Assembly: GCA_018713335.1 (NCBI GenBank)
Contig: DVOW01000022.1
Coordinates: forward strand, 1 to 46,247
Direction of reading: 5' to 3'
Length of the DNA stretch: 46,247 nt
From: Candidatus Merdivicinus intestinigallinarum
GTDB taxonomy: Bacteria > Bacillota > Clostridia > Oscillospirales > Ruminococcaceae
In this document: piece after piece, positions 29,219-37,336 of the stretch
How positions within the stretch are numbered: position 1 is the stretch's first letter
Layout of the letters: each line of letters opens with the position of its first letter
The notes under the pieces: model-generated
Databases searched by the model: none
What the model saw: the letters and a program-made list of their open reading frames with translations, nothing else
Told to the model about the DNA's origin: nothing
Translations under genes and position numbers: made by a program

Positions 29219-29906
29219 AACGATTTTCCGCGGCTTGTTCGACACCGACCTGACCAGCGTCATCAGCGTGACGGATTTTCTGCTCTGCCTTGGGTGCGCG
29301 CTGGCGCTGGGGCTTGTGATGGCGTTGGCCTATATGTACAAAACCAGGTACACCAAGAGCTTTGTGGTGACCCTGGCCCTCCTGCCCGCCGTGGTCTGCA
29401 TCGTCATTATGATGGTCAACGGCAACGTGGGGACCGGCGTGGCCGTGGCGGGCGCCTTCAGCCTTGTCCGCTTCCGGTCCGTGCCCGGCAGCGCCAAAGA
29501 GATCTGCGCCCTGTTCCTGGCAATGGGCGCGGGGCTGATTGCGGGGATGGGGTACCTTGCCTACGCGGCCCTCTTTACCGTGATCTTGTGCGCCGTCTTT
29601 CTTTTGTATAACCGGCTGGATTTCGGCGCAAAAAAGAATGCCGCGGCATACAAAACCCTTACGGTCACCATTCCGGAGGACCTGGATTACACCGGCATAT
29701 TCGATGACATTTTCAAAGCATACACCTGTTCTTATGAGCTGGCGGCTGTCAAAACCACCAATATGGGCAGTATGTTCCGGCTGACCTATGATGTAACGCT
29801 TCGCGACCCCGCCAAGGAAAAGGAAATGATCGACCTGCTCCGCTGCCGGAACGGGAACCTGGAAATCGCGGTTTCCAAACAGGAAACCATGGCGGCGGAG
29901 CTGTAA
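29211..29906 (+). CDS. DUF4956 membrane protein
   Basis: 231 residues with a GTG start inside the end of the VTC gene; AAGGAGG lies upstream. Hydrophobic segments at about 20-43, 50-68, 75-90 and 95-125 precede a cytoplasmic C-terminal domain (about 140-231). The GTGVAVAGAFSLVRFRSVPG segment is typical of DUF4956. Across Firmicutes this family is commonly found beside VTC-domain genes. It could be the channel or anchor for the VTC product; that is inference. Confidence 0.88.
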   Translation: MLETIFRGLFDTDLTSVISVTDFLLCLGCALALGLVMALAYMYKTRYTKSFVVTLALLPAVVCIVIMMVNGNVGTGVAVAGAFSLVRFRSVPGSAKEICALFLAMGAGLIAGMGYLAYAALFTVILCAVFLLYNRLDFGAKKNAAAYKTLTVTIPEDLDYTGIFDDIFKAYTCSYELAAVKTTNMGSMFRLTYDVTLRDPAKEKEMIDLLRCRNGNLEIAVSKQETMAAEL

Positions 29907-29919
29907 AGGAGGTTGTTGT

Positions 29920-31710
29920 ATGAAAAGACTGTTGTCCGCCGTATGCGGCACGGCGTTTCTATTGGCGGCCTTAAGCGGCTGCACCCAGCCCCAGGACGCG
30001 GCTGTAAGCAGCGCGGAAGCATCGGAAGCATCCGAAAACACCTCATCGGCTGCCAACGCTGCTTCTTCTCAAACGGATGCCGAGATGTTCACGGACCGGG
30101 ATTACGAAACCGATTATGACGAAGCCGGCAGCGTTTTCATCCAGCTGGACGGGGATTCCGCCTCCGCAAGCTCCGACAGCGTGCAGATTTCCGGCTCCAC
30201 CGTCACCATTACGGAAGAAGCCACTTACATCCTTTCCGGCACTTTGGAGGACGGGATGGTGATCGTGGACGCGCCTGACACAGCCAAAATACAGCTGGTA
30301 CTGGACGGCGCAAGCATCCACAGCGAAACTTCCGCGGCCCTTTATATCCTGGAAGCGGACAAAGTTTTCCTCACCCTGGCCGACGGGAGCGAGAACACCC
30401 TGTCAAACGGCGGCACATTCACCGCCATTGACGAAAACACCATCGACGGGGCCCTTTTTTCCAAACAGGACCTCACCCTCAACGGAACGGGCGCGCTCAC
30501 GGTCACCTCGCCTGCCGGACACGGCATTGTCTGCAAGGACGACCTTGTCATGACAGGCGGGACCTACACCATCACCTCCGCCTCCCATGGCCTGGACGCC
30601 AATGACAGCATCCGGATAGCCGGCGGAACATCCCTTACCATCGACGCGGGCAAGGACGGCCTGCACGCAGAAAACAGCGACGACGCTTCCCTGGGATTCG
30701 TCTATATCGCGGACGGCGTTATGATGATTGAGTCGGAAGGCGACGGGATCAGCGCCGGTTCTTTCATGCAGATTGAGAACGGCATATTCCAGATCCTGGC
30801 GGGAGGAGGCAGTGAAAACGGCTCCAATGACTCCTCCGATTCCTGGGGCGGCTTTATGGGCGGCGCCCGCGGACAGCATGGAGGGGCCTCCCTGCCCGCT
30901 GAGTCCGAAACCGAGGAAAGCAGCACCAGCATGAAGGGGCTCAAAGCCGCAGGGGAGCTCCTGATTTCAGAAGGGAGCTTCTCCATCGATTCCGCTGACG
31001 ATGGGATCCATTCCAACACCTCCATCACCGTAAACGGCGGGACCTTTGAAATCGCTTCAGGGGACGACGCCTTCCACGCGGACGAAGCCTTGACCGTCGT
31101 GGCCGGACTGCTCAGCATCACGGAAAGCTATGAAGGCCTGGAAGCCCTGCAAATAGACATCCAGGGCGGCGAGATCACCCTTACGGCAACGGACGACGGC
31201 CTGAACGCCGCGGGCGGGACAGATTCCAGCGGCATGACAGGCGGACGGGACGGCAGGTTCGGCGGCGGTATGTCTTCCTCTGCAAACGGCAGCATCGTCA
31301 TTTCCGGCGGGACCCTTTCCATCAGCGCCTCCGGCGACGGGATCGACGCCAACGGCTCCGTTGAAATCTCCGGCGGCTATATCACGGTTGCCGGGCCGGC
31401 ACAGGGCGACACCGCGATACTGGATTATGACACCAGCGCGGTCATCACAGGAGGGACCTTTATCGGGACCGGCGCTTCCGCCATGGCCCAAACTTTCAGC
31501 AGCTCCGAGCAGGGCGTGATCGCCGTCAGCACCGGCAGCCAGGCCGCCGGAACAGCCGTCGCCATTTCCGACGCCGATGGCAATACGGTTCTGTCCTATG
31601 TGCCGGAGCTATCCTTCAGCGCAGTCATATTCAGCAGCCCCTATGTGATAACCGGCGAAACCTACACTATAACTGCCGGAACAGCTTCCGGAGAATCAGA
31701 GGCCAAATAA
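29920..31710 (+). CDS. Beta-helix lipoprotein (Cthe_2159/DUF4353-like carbohydrate-binding)
   Basis: 596 residues. Signal peptide with lipobox LSGC (Cys about 21), then a Ser/Ala/Glu-rich linker to about residue 55. The rest is a repetitive right-handed beta-helix: many rungs of type GGT-x-x-I plus aspartate-rich turns DGLHAENSDD, DGISAG, DDGIHSN, DDAFHAD, DDGLNAAG, DGIDANG. A Gly/Ser-rich insert lies at about 289-315. The founding member binds acidic polysaccharide and resembles pectate lyases; the acidic turns suggest calcium. It sits 13 bases behind DUF4956 with a perfect AAAGGAGG, so it belongs to the VTC operon. CotH kinase, often present in such clusters, is absent here. Confidence 0.88.
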   Translation: MKRLLSAVCGTAFLLAALSGCTQPQDAAVSSAEASEASENTSSAANAASSQTDAEMFTDRDYETDYDEAGSVFIQLDGDSASASSDSVQISGSTVTITEEATYILSGTLEDGMVIVDAPDTAKIQLVLDGASIHSETSAALYILEADKVFLTLADGSENTLSNGGTFTAIDENTIDGALFSKQDLTLNGTGALTVTSPAGHGIVCKDDLVMTGGTYTITSASHGLDANDSIRIAGGTSLTIDAGKDGLHAENSDDASLGFVYIADGVMMIESEGDGISAGSFMQIENGIFQILAGGGSENGSNDSSDSWGGFMGGARGQHGGASLPAESETEESSTSMKGLKAAGELLISEGSFSIDSADDGIHSNTSITVNGGTFEIASGDDAFHADEALTVVAGLLSITESYEGLEALQIDIQGGEITLTATDDGLNAAGGTDSSGMTGGRDGRFGGGMSSSANGSIVISGGTLSISASGDGIDANGSVEISGGYITVAGPAQGDTAILDYDTSAVITGGTFIGTGASAMAQTFSSSEQGVIAVSTGSQAAGTAVAISDADGNTVLSYVPELSFSAVIFSSPYVITGETYTITAGTASGESEAK

Positions 31711-31814
31711 ATATTGGGAGGAGTTTATCTGTTTAAGGCGTGCGTCCTGGACAGGATCAACATCTGCAGCGCCTTCCCGGAGGCCAGGTTGGCTGACGAT
31801 TTGTTCTTCAGCCT

Positions 31815-32468
31815 TCACTCCAGATTTTTGAGTAAAATGCGATTCTTTTCATATTCAATCATTCCATCTTTCCGCATTTTAGAAAGTTCATTGCACATGG
31901 CGCTGCGGTCGACGCCAAGATAATCCGCCAGCTGCTGGCGGTTGTACGGAATCAGAAACGAACTGCTCCCGGAACCCTTGGCGCATTCGGAAAAATAGGA
32001 CATCAGCCGTCCCCGGATCGATTTGGAACTGGTGTGCCGGATCCTTTGGGATAGCTGAAGGCTTTTATAAGCGCAAACGTTCAATAGGTTCCGCACGAGC
32101 TTGGTATGGAAGGGGCAGGCGTTGGTGCAGGTGGTCAGGACACGCCCCACATCCATAAACAGAACGGCCGTATCTTCCGCGGCCGAAACGGTCGCCAGCA
32201 GGGGCTGTCCCGGAATGCAGGCGTATACCTCGGCAAATACGGAACCCGGCGCAACATGCCCCAAAACGCTGGCATTTCCCCAAATATCGCTGCAGGAGAT
32301 CATGGCCATGCCGGACAGTACGATCCCCAGATTCTCCGTGATACTCCCTTCCGAAAGGATCACTTCCCCCTTTTGATAGCACCGTTTTGCGGCCTTCAGG
32401 CAGCCTAAAAGCGATGTGATTTCCTGTTCTTCTAATCCCCGGAACAGCTGTGTGTTGGATAAATTCAT
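31815..32468 (-). CDS. Crp/Fnr-family transcription regulator
   Basis: 217 residues. The N-terminal cyclic-nucleotide-type sensor domain (about 10-115) is followed by a long dimer helix and a helix-turn-helix (YNRQQLADYLGVDRSAMCNEL, about 170-190). Arg contacts for cAMP are not apparent. It contains several Cys residues (CTNACPF among them), but no clear FNR cluster set, so the ligand could be heme, nitric oxide or another. I start at 32468 behind AAGGAGA. It diverges from a ferredoxin-type gene, and a palindrome lies between them. This pairing recalls the clostridial regulators of hybrid-cluster and nitrosative-stress genes, which is inference. Confidence 0.88.
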   Translation of the reverse strand: MNLSNTQLFRGLEEQEITSLLGCLKAAKRCYQKGEVILSEGSITENLGIVLSGMAMISCSDIWGNASVLGHVAPGSVFAEVYACIPGQPLLATVSAAEDTAVLFMDVGRVLTTCTNACPFHTKLVRNLLNVCAYKSLQLSQRIRHTSSKSIRGRLMSYFSECAKGSGSSSFLIPYNRQQLADYLGVDRSAMCNELSKMRKDGMIEYEKNRILLKNLE

Positions 32469-32481
32469 ATTTTTCTCCTTT

Positions 32482-32497
32482 TGTTGTTTTAACAACA
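32482..32497. promoter_or_regulatory. Crp/Fnr operator palindrome
   Basis: TGTTGTT-TT-AACAACA, a perfect 7-bp inverted repeat with a 2-base centre at 32489.5. The centre is exactly -41.5 from the predicted plus-strand start and about +16 on the minus-strand transcript. This is the classic layout for activation of one gene and repression of the other. Confidence 0.75.
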
Positions 32498-32511
32498 GAC
32501 TTTCTGATTTT

Positions 32512-32540
32512 ATTATAGTATACTGTATCCAGAAACACAA
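32512..32540 (-). promoter_or_regulatory. Promoter of the Crp/Fnr regulator
   Basis: TTGTGT (32540-32535), 17-base spacer, TATAAT (32517-32512) on the minus strand. The predicted start is near 32505. Confidence 0.75.
32519..32524 (+). promoter_or_regulatory. -10 element of the ferredoxin-type gene
   Basis: TATACT, with no good -35 at the normal distance; the operator takes its place. The predicted start is near 32531, 29 bases before the GTG. Confidence 0.65.
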
Positions 32541-32559
32541 GAGAAAGGAAGGATTTAAA

Positions 32560-33270
32560 GTGATTCGGAAAATTATTCAGATAGACAAAGAAAAATGCAA
32601 CGGCTGCGGCGCCTGCGCCAAAGCCTGTCATGAAGGGGCAATCGGTATGGTCCACGGAAAAGCGGTACTGCTGCGGGACGACTACTGCGACGGCTTGGGA
32701 GATTGTCTGCCGGCCTGCCCGACGGGGGCCATTTCCTTTGTGGAACGGGAAGCCGCCGCGTATGACGAAAAGGCGGTTTTGGAAAACAAGAAAAATCAGG
32801 CAGAACCGCACATGGGCTGCCCCGGCAGCCAGATGCGCCGGATGGAACATCCCCGGGAAGCCGTTTCGGCCAGCGCGGCGCATCCTGTTTCCCAGCTTGG
32901 ACAGTGGCCCTGCCAGATCAAGCTGGTTCCGGTCAACGCCCCGTATTTTGACGGCGCAAGGTTATTAATCGCGGCCGACTGCACCGCGTACGCTTATGCC
33001 AACATGCACGATGCGTTCATGCAGGGAAAGATCACCATCATCGGCTGTCCCAAACTGGACAGCATAGACTACAGCGAAAAGCTGGCGCAGATCCTTCAAA
33101 ACAACGACATCCAAAGCGTAACGGTCGTGCGCATGGAGGTCCCCTGCTGCGGCGGGCTGGAGCTGGCGGCCAAAAAAGCGATGCAGGCCGCCGGAAAGAG
33201 TATTCCCTTCCAGGTTGTCACCATATCCATTGACGGCAAGATCCTGGAACGACAGGCTCCGGCCCATTGA
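32560..33270 (+). CDS. 4Fe-4S dicluster-type iron-sulfur protein
   Basis: 236 residues, GTG start with AAGGAAGG upstream. Cys13, 16, 19 and 23 (CNGCGACAKAC) form a standard [4Fe-4S] site. The second motif, CDGLGDCLPACP (43-54), lacks one of the usual four Cys, so the second cluster may be modified or use another ligand. The C-terminal half has CPKLDSIDYSEKLAQIL and EVPCCGGLELAAKKA, seen in members of this family. It is soluble. Divergent from the Crp/Fnr gene, whose operator sits at -41.5. Likely an electron carrier or sensor in a redox response; the exact role is unknown. Terminator at 33345. Confidence 0.85.
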   Translation: MIRKIIQIDKEKCNGCGACAKACHEGAIGMVHGKAVLLRDDYCDGLGDCLPACPTGAISFVEREAAAYDEKAVLENKKNQAEPHMGCPGSQMRRMEHPREAVSASAAHPVSQLGQWPCQIKLVPVNAPYFDGARLLIAADCTAYAYANMHDAFMQGKITIIGCPKLDSIDYSEKLAQILQNNDIQSVTVVRMEVPCCGGLELAAKKAMQAAGKSIPFQVVTISIDGKILERQAPAH

Positions 33271-33344
33271 GAAAAAAGGGCAAATCGCGGAAATTGGAAC
33301 AGTAGAAGGCGACCGAAAACGATTTGATACAAACGCATAAATAA

Positions 33345-33387
33345 AGGGAAGGAACTTCATGACGGTTCCTTCCCTGTTTTGTTTTTG
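33345..33387 (+). terminator. Terminator of the iron-sulfur protein gene
   Basis: AGGGAAGGAAC and GTTCCTTCCCT, perfect 11-bp stem with a 9-base loop, then GTTTTGTTTTT. Confidence 0.85.
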
Positions 33388-33400
33388 TTATAACCAATTG

Positions 33401-33438
33401 GCCGCCCTGCGCTTTCTCCAGTTTGCGGGCGGCTTTTT
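33401..33438 (+). terminator. Second hairpin with T-run
   Basis: GCCGCCC (33401-33407) and GGGCGGC (33427-33433), then TTTTT. It may back up the terminator just upstream; for the convergent minus-strand operon it gives only the hairpin without a good T-run. Confidence 0.55.
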
Positions 33439-33468
33439 ACGTCAAGCAATGAAAACGAACTTAAAAGC

Positions 33469-34164
33469 TTATCCCTCCGCCGCCTTGTTGACGCAGGCGA
33501 CGGCGTTCAGGCTGCGGGGATAGCCGATATAGGGCAGGCACTGGGACACCACCCGGATGAGGAATGCTTTATCGTTGCCTAAATTCATATTGCCCTTGGC
33601 GTGGCTTGTCAGCTGAGGTTCGCAGCCTCCCTGGGCCGCCAGGAAGCAGAAGGTGATCATCTCCCGCTGGGCCAGGGTCAGGCCGGTGCGGGTGTAGTAG
33701 TCCCCGAAGCAGTTGGCCGCCAGCCAGCGGTTGATGTGGCCGGCCTTCCATGCCTCCAGCATCTGGGGACCGAAGATGTCCGCCTGGGCCTGGGCGCCTT
33801 TTTCCAGCCGGTCCTCCATGGTCGTCGTTGTCTGGCCTTCCAAAGGAAGGGACACGCCCCGCTGGGTCAAAATCTCGTTTGCGGCTTTCAGGAAGGGCAG
33901 CACCCGGCCGATCCCCAGGTAATCCACCGCCTGATAAACAAGCTCCTTGGCCATTACCGGGGTCACACCGGCATCCAGGGCGGCAGGCAGCTCCTCCCGG
34001 AAGGCGTCAATGCCCTGGCAGCCCAGCAATGCGGCCAGAATGGCCATATGCCGGGTGACAGGTGTAAGCTCCTGGCCGGGCTCATTGACCACCTCGTCAA
34101 AGGCAAAATGCTCCAGGCGTTCCATAAATTCCGGGTCCGTTGCCCGAAGGTTTTCCAGCATCAT
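33469..34164 (-). CDS. Carboxymuconolactone decarboxylase (CMD) family protein, two domains
   Basis: 231 residues made of two AhpD-like CMD repeats: about 35-100 (PVTRHMAILAALLGCQGID) and about 155-222 (LTLAQREMITFCFLAAQGG). Each has one Cys in the position of the usual pair, so a thiol-peroxidase role like AhpD is uncertain. Last gene of a three-gene operon with MerR and cupin genes, 12 bases behind the cupin. CMD plus cupin pairs are common in clostridial clusters with aldo/keto reductases and flavodoxins, probably for handling reactive carbonyls or quinones (inference). Confidence 0.88.
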   Translation of the reverse strand: MMLENLRATDPEFMERLEHFAFDEVVNEPGQELTPVTRHMAILAALLGCQGIDAFREELPAALDAGVTPVMAKELVYQAVDYLGIGRVLPFLKAANEILTQRGVSLPLEGQTTTTMEDRLEKGAQAQADIFGPQMLEAWKAGHINRWLAANCFGDYYTRTGLTLAQREMITFCFLAAQGGCEPQLTSHAKGNMNLGNDKAFLIRVVSQCLPYIGYPRSLNAVACVNKAAEG

Positions 34165-34176
34165 ATAACTCCCCTT

Positions 34177-34614
34177 TTACTGCAATTTGGAATAGCTTTC
34201 ATCATCCACCGGTTCCAGCCATTCGTTGCTGGTTCCCTCGCCGGGCACTTCCACGGCGATGTGGCTGAACCAGCTGTCCGCCTTGGCCCCGTGCCAGTGC
34301 TTCACCTCCGGCGGGATGACGATGACGGCGCCGGGGATAAGGCTCACAGCCTCCCTGCCATCCTCCTGGTACCAGCCCTCGCCCGCGGTGCAGATGAGAA
34401 TCTGGCCGCCGCCGGATTTGGCGTGATGGATGTGCCAGTTGTTGCGGCAGCCGGGTTCAAAGGTGACGTTCGCCAGCCCCACAGCGCTTTCGCCGGGCTT
34501 GGTCAGGGGGTTTAAGTAGGAATTCCCGATAAAATACTGGGCAAAAGCGGTGTTGGCCATGCCCTGGCCGAAAACGTTCTGCTGGTCAAATGCGTTTTTG
34601 TCTTGGATCTTCAT
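34177..34614 (-). CDS. Cupin-domain protein
   Basis: 145 residues. The double-stranded beta-helix motifs are visible: WHIHHAKSGGGQILICTAGEG (motif 1, with the His pair and Gln) and VIPPEVKHWHGAKADSWFSH (motif 2, with the metal His). A divalent metal is expected. It sits between the MerR gene (21 bases) and the CMD gene (12 bases), all on one transcript. Small cupins of this type often accompany CMD proteins; an isomerase or quencher role is possible but not shown. Confidence 0.88.
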   Translation of the reverse strand: MKIQDKNAFDQQNVFGQGMANTAFAQYFIGNSYLNPLTKPGESAVGLANVTFEPGCRNNWHIHHAKSGGGQILICTAGEGWYQEDGREAVSLIPGAVIVIPPEVKHWHGAKADSWFSHIAVEVPGEGTSNEWLEPVDDESYSKLQ

Positions 34615-34635
34615 GATGCTTCCTCCTTAAAACGA

Positions 34636-34986
34636 TCAATTCTGTTGTTTTTGAATATGGTACCGGAGATCGTCCAGCTGGCTCAGCTGCTTTTCGCGGA
34701 AATGGATATCGTCTAAGAGGCTCCTGCGCTTTTCATTGAGCATCCTCAGCCGCTGGTCGTCCGACCCTTCCCGTTCCAGCAGCAGCCTCATATAGGCTTC
34801 AATTTCCGTGTGGTCAAAGCCAATGTCGTGCAGGGTCATGATGAGGCTCAGCCGTTCCAGGTCGGTGTCGTCGTACTGCCAGGCGCCCATGACCTTTTTG
34901 ACAGCGCCGCACAGCCCCCAGCTTTCATAGGCTTGCAGGACGTCTAAAGGGATGTGATAGCGTTCGCTGGCTTCCTTGATGGTCAT
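34636..34986 (-). CDS. MerR-family regulator, small
   Basis: 116 residues. The N-terminal helix-turn-helix (TIKEASERYHIPLDVLQAYE) is followed by DDTDLERLSLIMTLHDIGF and a coiled-coil with RLRMLNEKRRSLLDDIHF. No C-terminal ligand domain or metal-binding Cys set is present. It lacks the usual Arg-Tyr of the MerR wing (WGLCGAVKKVMGAWQY instead). I start at 34986 behind GGAAGGAG; the ATG at 35073 is outside the probable transcript. It is first in the operon and a long palindrome overlaps its promoter, so self-control is likely. Confidence 0.85.
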   Translation of the reverse strand: MTIKEASERYHIPLDVLQAYESWGLCGAVKKVMGAWQYDDTDLERLSLIMTLHDIGFDHTEIEAYMRLLLEREGSDDQRLRMLNEKRRSLLDDIHFREKQLSQLDDLRYHIQKQQN

Positions 34987-35023
34987 TTGCTCACTCCTTC
35001 CCGACAGGCGGTTCCGCGCAAAA

Positions 35024-35081
35024 AATATAGGCGTCCCATTTGGAACACCTATATTGTAACCCTTCCGCAGCAAAATGTCTA
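35024..35081 (-). promoter_or_regulatory. Promoter and 32-bp imperfect palindrome of the MerR operon
   Basis: On the minus strand TAGACA (35081-35076), 17-base spacer, TACAAT (35058-35053). Directly downstream and overlapping the -10 is AATATAGGTGTTCCA...TGGGACGCCTATATT (35024-35055), arms matching at 13 of 15 positions. The likely binder is the MerR-type protein. The -35 lies in a 14-base box shared with the promoter at 36078. Confidence 0.75.
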
Positions 35082-35091
35082 ATACTTCTGT

Positions 35092-35976
35092 TCAATCCTC
35101 ATTGATGCCTAAAACGCATTTTTTCGCGTGCTCCATAAAGGCCTGGACCGCCGGGGAGAAGGCCTGGATCTTTTTCCACACCAGCACCGTGCCGGTTTCC
35201 ATCTTCGGAGAAAACGGGACAAAGCAAAGGCCATTGTAGGAACAATCCAGATCCAGCGTCAGGACGCAGCTGGACTGGCTGCGGGCCAGGATGGCCATGT
35301 TATACTGCAGATTCCCGCTGGCCGCCACATGAAGCTGCTCCATATCCGCGCCGAGCCAGTTGAGGAGCTCGTTCTGAATGTTCTCTCTTGCGGGCATGAT
35401 CAAGGGGACGCCCGCCAGATCCTCCGGGCGGACGCTTTCCTTTGCCGCCAGTTCGCTATCCGACCGCACTAAAACGCCCCAGCGTTCCTTGACGGGGGTG
35501 CGGATAAAGCTGTATTTGGTAATATCCACCGGCTCCTGCAATAAGCCCATATCCAAAAGGCCCCGTTCGATCCGTTCCTTGATGTTGTCGGCGTTGCCGC
35601 TGTAAAATTCAAACTGCACCATGGGATTTTGTTCCTGGAAGGAAGTAATGAGCTCCGCCAGGAATTGGGAGCTTTGCAGTTCCCCGCTGCCGATGGTGAT
35701 TTTCCCGGCCAGCTGCTCTCTTTTGCGGCGAAGGTCCTCCTTGGTTTTTTCCGAAAGGGAAACGATCTCCTCGGCGCGGCGGCGCAGGAGCATGCCGTCC
35801 TCGGTGAGGGTGATGCGGTGCTTGCCCCGGTGGAACAGCTTTACCCCCAGCTCCTCCTCCAGCTGCATCAGCTGACGGGACAGGGTGGGCTGGGTCAAAT
35901 GCAGGAGCTCAGCCGCTTTGGTGATGTTTTCCTCCCGGGCCACCATCAAAAAATATTTCAAAACACGGATTTCCAT
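35092..35976 (-). CDS. LysR-family transcription regulator
   Basis: 294 residues, normal length. The winged helix-turn-helix is at 1-60 (NITKAAELLHLTQPTLSRQL), followed by the linker helix and the two-lobed effector domain from about 90. I start at 35976 behind AAAGGGGTGG; the in-frame ATG further up at 36060 would reach toward the divergent promoter. It lies between the MerR operon and the aldo/keto reductase gene, whose promoters share a box. The effector is unknown. Confidence 0.92.
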   Translation of the reverse strand: MEIRVLKYFLMVAREENITKAAELLHLTQPTLSRQLMQLEEELGVKLFHRGKHRITLTEDGMLLRRRAEEIVSLSEKTKEDLRRKREQLAGKITIGSGELQSSQFLAELITSFQEQNPMVQFEFYSGNADNIKERIERGLLDMGLLQEPVDITKYSFIRTPVKERWGVLVRSDSELAAKESVRPEDLAGVPLIMPARENIQNELLNWLGADMEQLHVAASGNLQYNMAILARSQSSCVLTLDLDCSYNGLCFVPFSPKMETGTVLVWKKIQAFSPAVQAFMEHAKKCVLGINED

Positions 35977-36077
35977 GGGAACCACCCCTTTCTTTTGTAT
36001 CATACCACACGCTGGGATGTTTTTCAACAGCCGGGGAACCACAAAATGCCTGCCGCGCATTTTTTAAAATGCAACAT

Positions 36078-36112
36078 AAGTATTAGACATTGTTTCACAA
36101 GAAGGTTATACT
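36078..36112 (+). promoter_or_regulatory. Promoter of the aldo/keto reductase gene, with shared box
   Basis: TAGACA (36084-36089), 17-base spacer, TATACT (36107-36112). The 14 bases AAGTATTAGACATT (36078-36091) occur identically at 35087-35074 on the opposite strand, each covering the -35. Confidence 0.75.
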
Positions 36113-36142
36113 AAAATTATAGGCGAATAGGGAGAGAATACA

Positions 36143-36184
36143 GGAACCCATCAGCCCTGAAAGCCGACGGGTTCCAGCAGTTTT
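36143..36184 (+). promoter_or_regulatory. Leader hairpin before the aldo/keto reductase gene
   Basis: GGAACCC and GGGTTCC (36143-36175) with a partly paired inner stem (TCAGC/GCCGA), then AGCAG and TTTT. It might be a weak attenuator or a transcript-stabilising hairpin. Confidence 0.45.
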
Positions 36185-36220
36185 CGCACATCATCAATTC
36201 CAATTAGGAGGAATAAGTTT

Positions 36221-37267
36221 ATGCAATATACAAAACTCGGAAATTCGGACCTGACGGTTTCCCGCATCTGCATGGGATGCATGGGCTTCGGCGACGCCAA
36301 AAACGGCCAGCACAGCTGGACCCTGGACGAGGCCCATTCCCGGGAGATCATCAAGCGGGGGCTGGAGCTGGGCGTCAACTTTTTCGATACGGCCATCGGG
36401 TACCAAAGCGGCACCAGCGAGCAGTACCTGGGCCGGGCGCTGAAAGATTTCGCGAAGCGGGAGGACGTGGTAGTGGCCACCAAGTTCCTGCCCCGCACCC
36501 AGGAGGAGATTGCCGCCGGCATCACCGGCCAGCGGCACATCGAGCAGATGGTGGATACCAGCCTCAAAAACCTGGGACTGGACTACATCGACCTGTATAT
36601 CTATCACATGTGGGACTATGAAACGCCCCTTTACGACATCCTGGACGGCCTGAACCGGGCGGTGCAGGCGGGCAAGGTCCGGTATCTCGGCATTTCCAAC
36701 TGTTTTGCTTACCAGCTGGCCAAAGCCAACGCTCTGGCTGAAAAGGAAGGCTTTCCGAAATTTGTTTCCATCCAGGGGCACTACAACCTGATCTTCCGGG
36801 AAGAGGAACGGGAAATGGCCAAGCTCTGTCATGAGGACAACATTGCCATGACGCCCTACAGCGCTCTGGCAGGCGGGCGGCTCTCCAAGCACCCGGGCGA
36901 GACTTCCAAACGGCTGGAGGAGGACAGCTACGCCAAGTTCAAATACGACGCCACCGCGGAACAGGATGCGGTCATTATCAGCCGCGTGGCGGAGCTGGCC
37001 GAAAAACGGGGCGTGTCCATGACGGAGATCTCTCTGGCGTGGCTGCTCACCAAAGTGACGGCCCCCGTAGTCGGAGCCACCAAGCTGCACCACATCGAAG
37101 GGGCGGCCAAGGCGGCGGAGCTTACCCTGACGCCGGAGGAGCGCGCCTACCTGGAGGAGCCTTATGTCCCCCACAAGCTGGTGGGCGTCATGGCGCAGAA
37201 CACCCCTGCCGCCGCGAAAAAGCCCCATGTCTGGTCCACCGGCAGCCAGGAGATCCAGGGCCGGTGA
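36221..37267 (+). CDS. Aldo/keto reductase
   Basis: 348 residues. NADPH-dependent reduction of carbonyl groups in the cytoplasm. The catalytic set is visible: Asp and Tyr in FFDTAIGYQSGTSE (about 50-63), Lys in VVVATKFLP (about 88) and His in YIYHMWDYE (about 127). The nucleotide-binding C-terminal part has VVGATKLHHIEGAAKAAEL. GGAGGAATAAGTTT precedes the ATG. It is the first of a plus-strand series with DHFR-like reductase, iron alcohol dehydrogenase and flavodoxin genes. The physiological substrate is unknown. Confidence 0.93.
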   Translation: MQYTKLGNSDLTVSRICMGCMGFGDAKNGQHSWTLDEAHSREIIKRGLELGVNFFDTAIGYQSGTSEQYLGRALKDFAKREDVVVATKFLPRTQEEIAAGITGQRHIEQMVDTSLKNLGLDYIDLYIYHMWDYETPLYDILDGLNRAVQAGKVRYLGISNCFAYQLAKANALAEKEGFPKFVSIQGHYNLIFREEEREMAKLCHEDNIAMTPYSALAGGRLSKHPGETSKRLEEDSYAKFKYDATAEQDAVIISRVAELAEKRGVSMTEISLAWLLTKVTAPVVGATKLHHIEGAAKAAELTLTPEERAYLEEPYVPHKLVGVMAQNTPAAAKKPHVWSTGSQEIQGR

Positions 37268-37336
37268 TTGAATGAACATCAGCAAAAAATTTATCATGTT
37301 AGGATATTTTACGGAAGCAACTGGAGGAATCGGAAG

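Noticed and set aside
29175-30056. Minus-strand open frame opposite the DUF4956 gene
   Set aside because: Rich in Gly, His and Gln; opposite a well-supported gene, no start signal.
30700-31400. Repetitive DNA in the beta-helix lipoprotein gene as a CRISPR or tandem repeat
   Set aside because: The repeats are protein-level rungs with varied codons, not identical DNA units with spacers.
33601-34515. Plus-strand open frame opposite the CMD and cupin genes
   Set aside because: Shadow across two genes and their junction; no motif.
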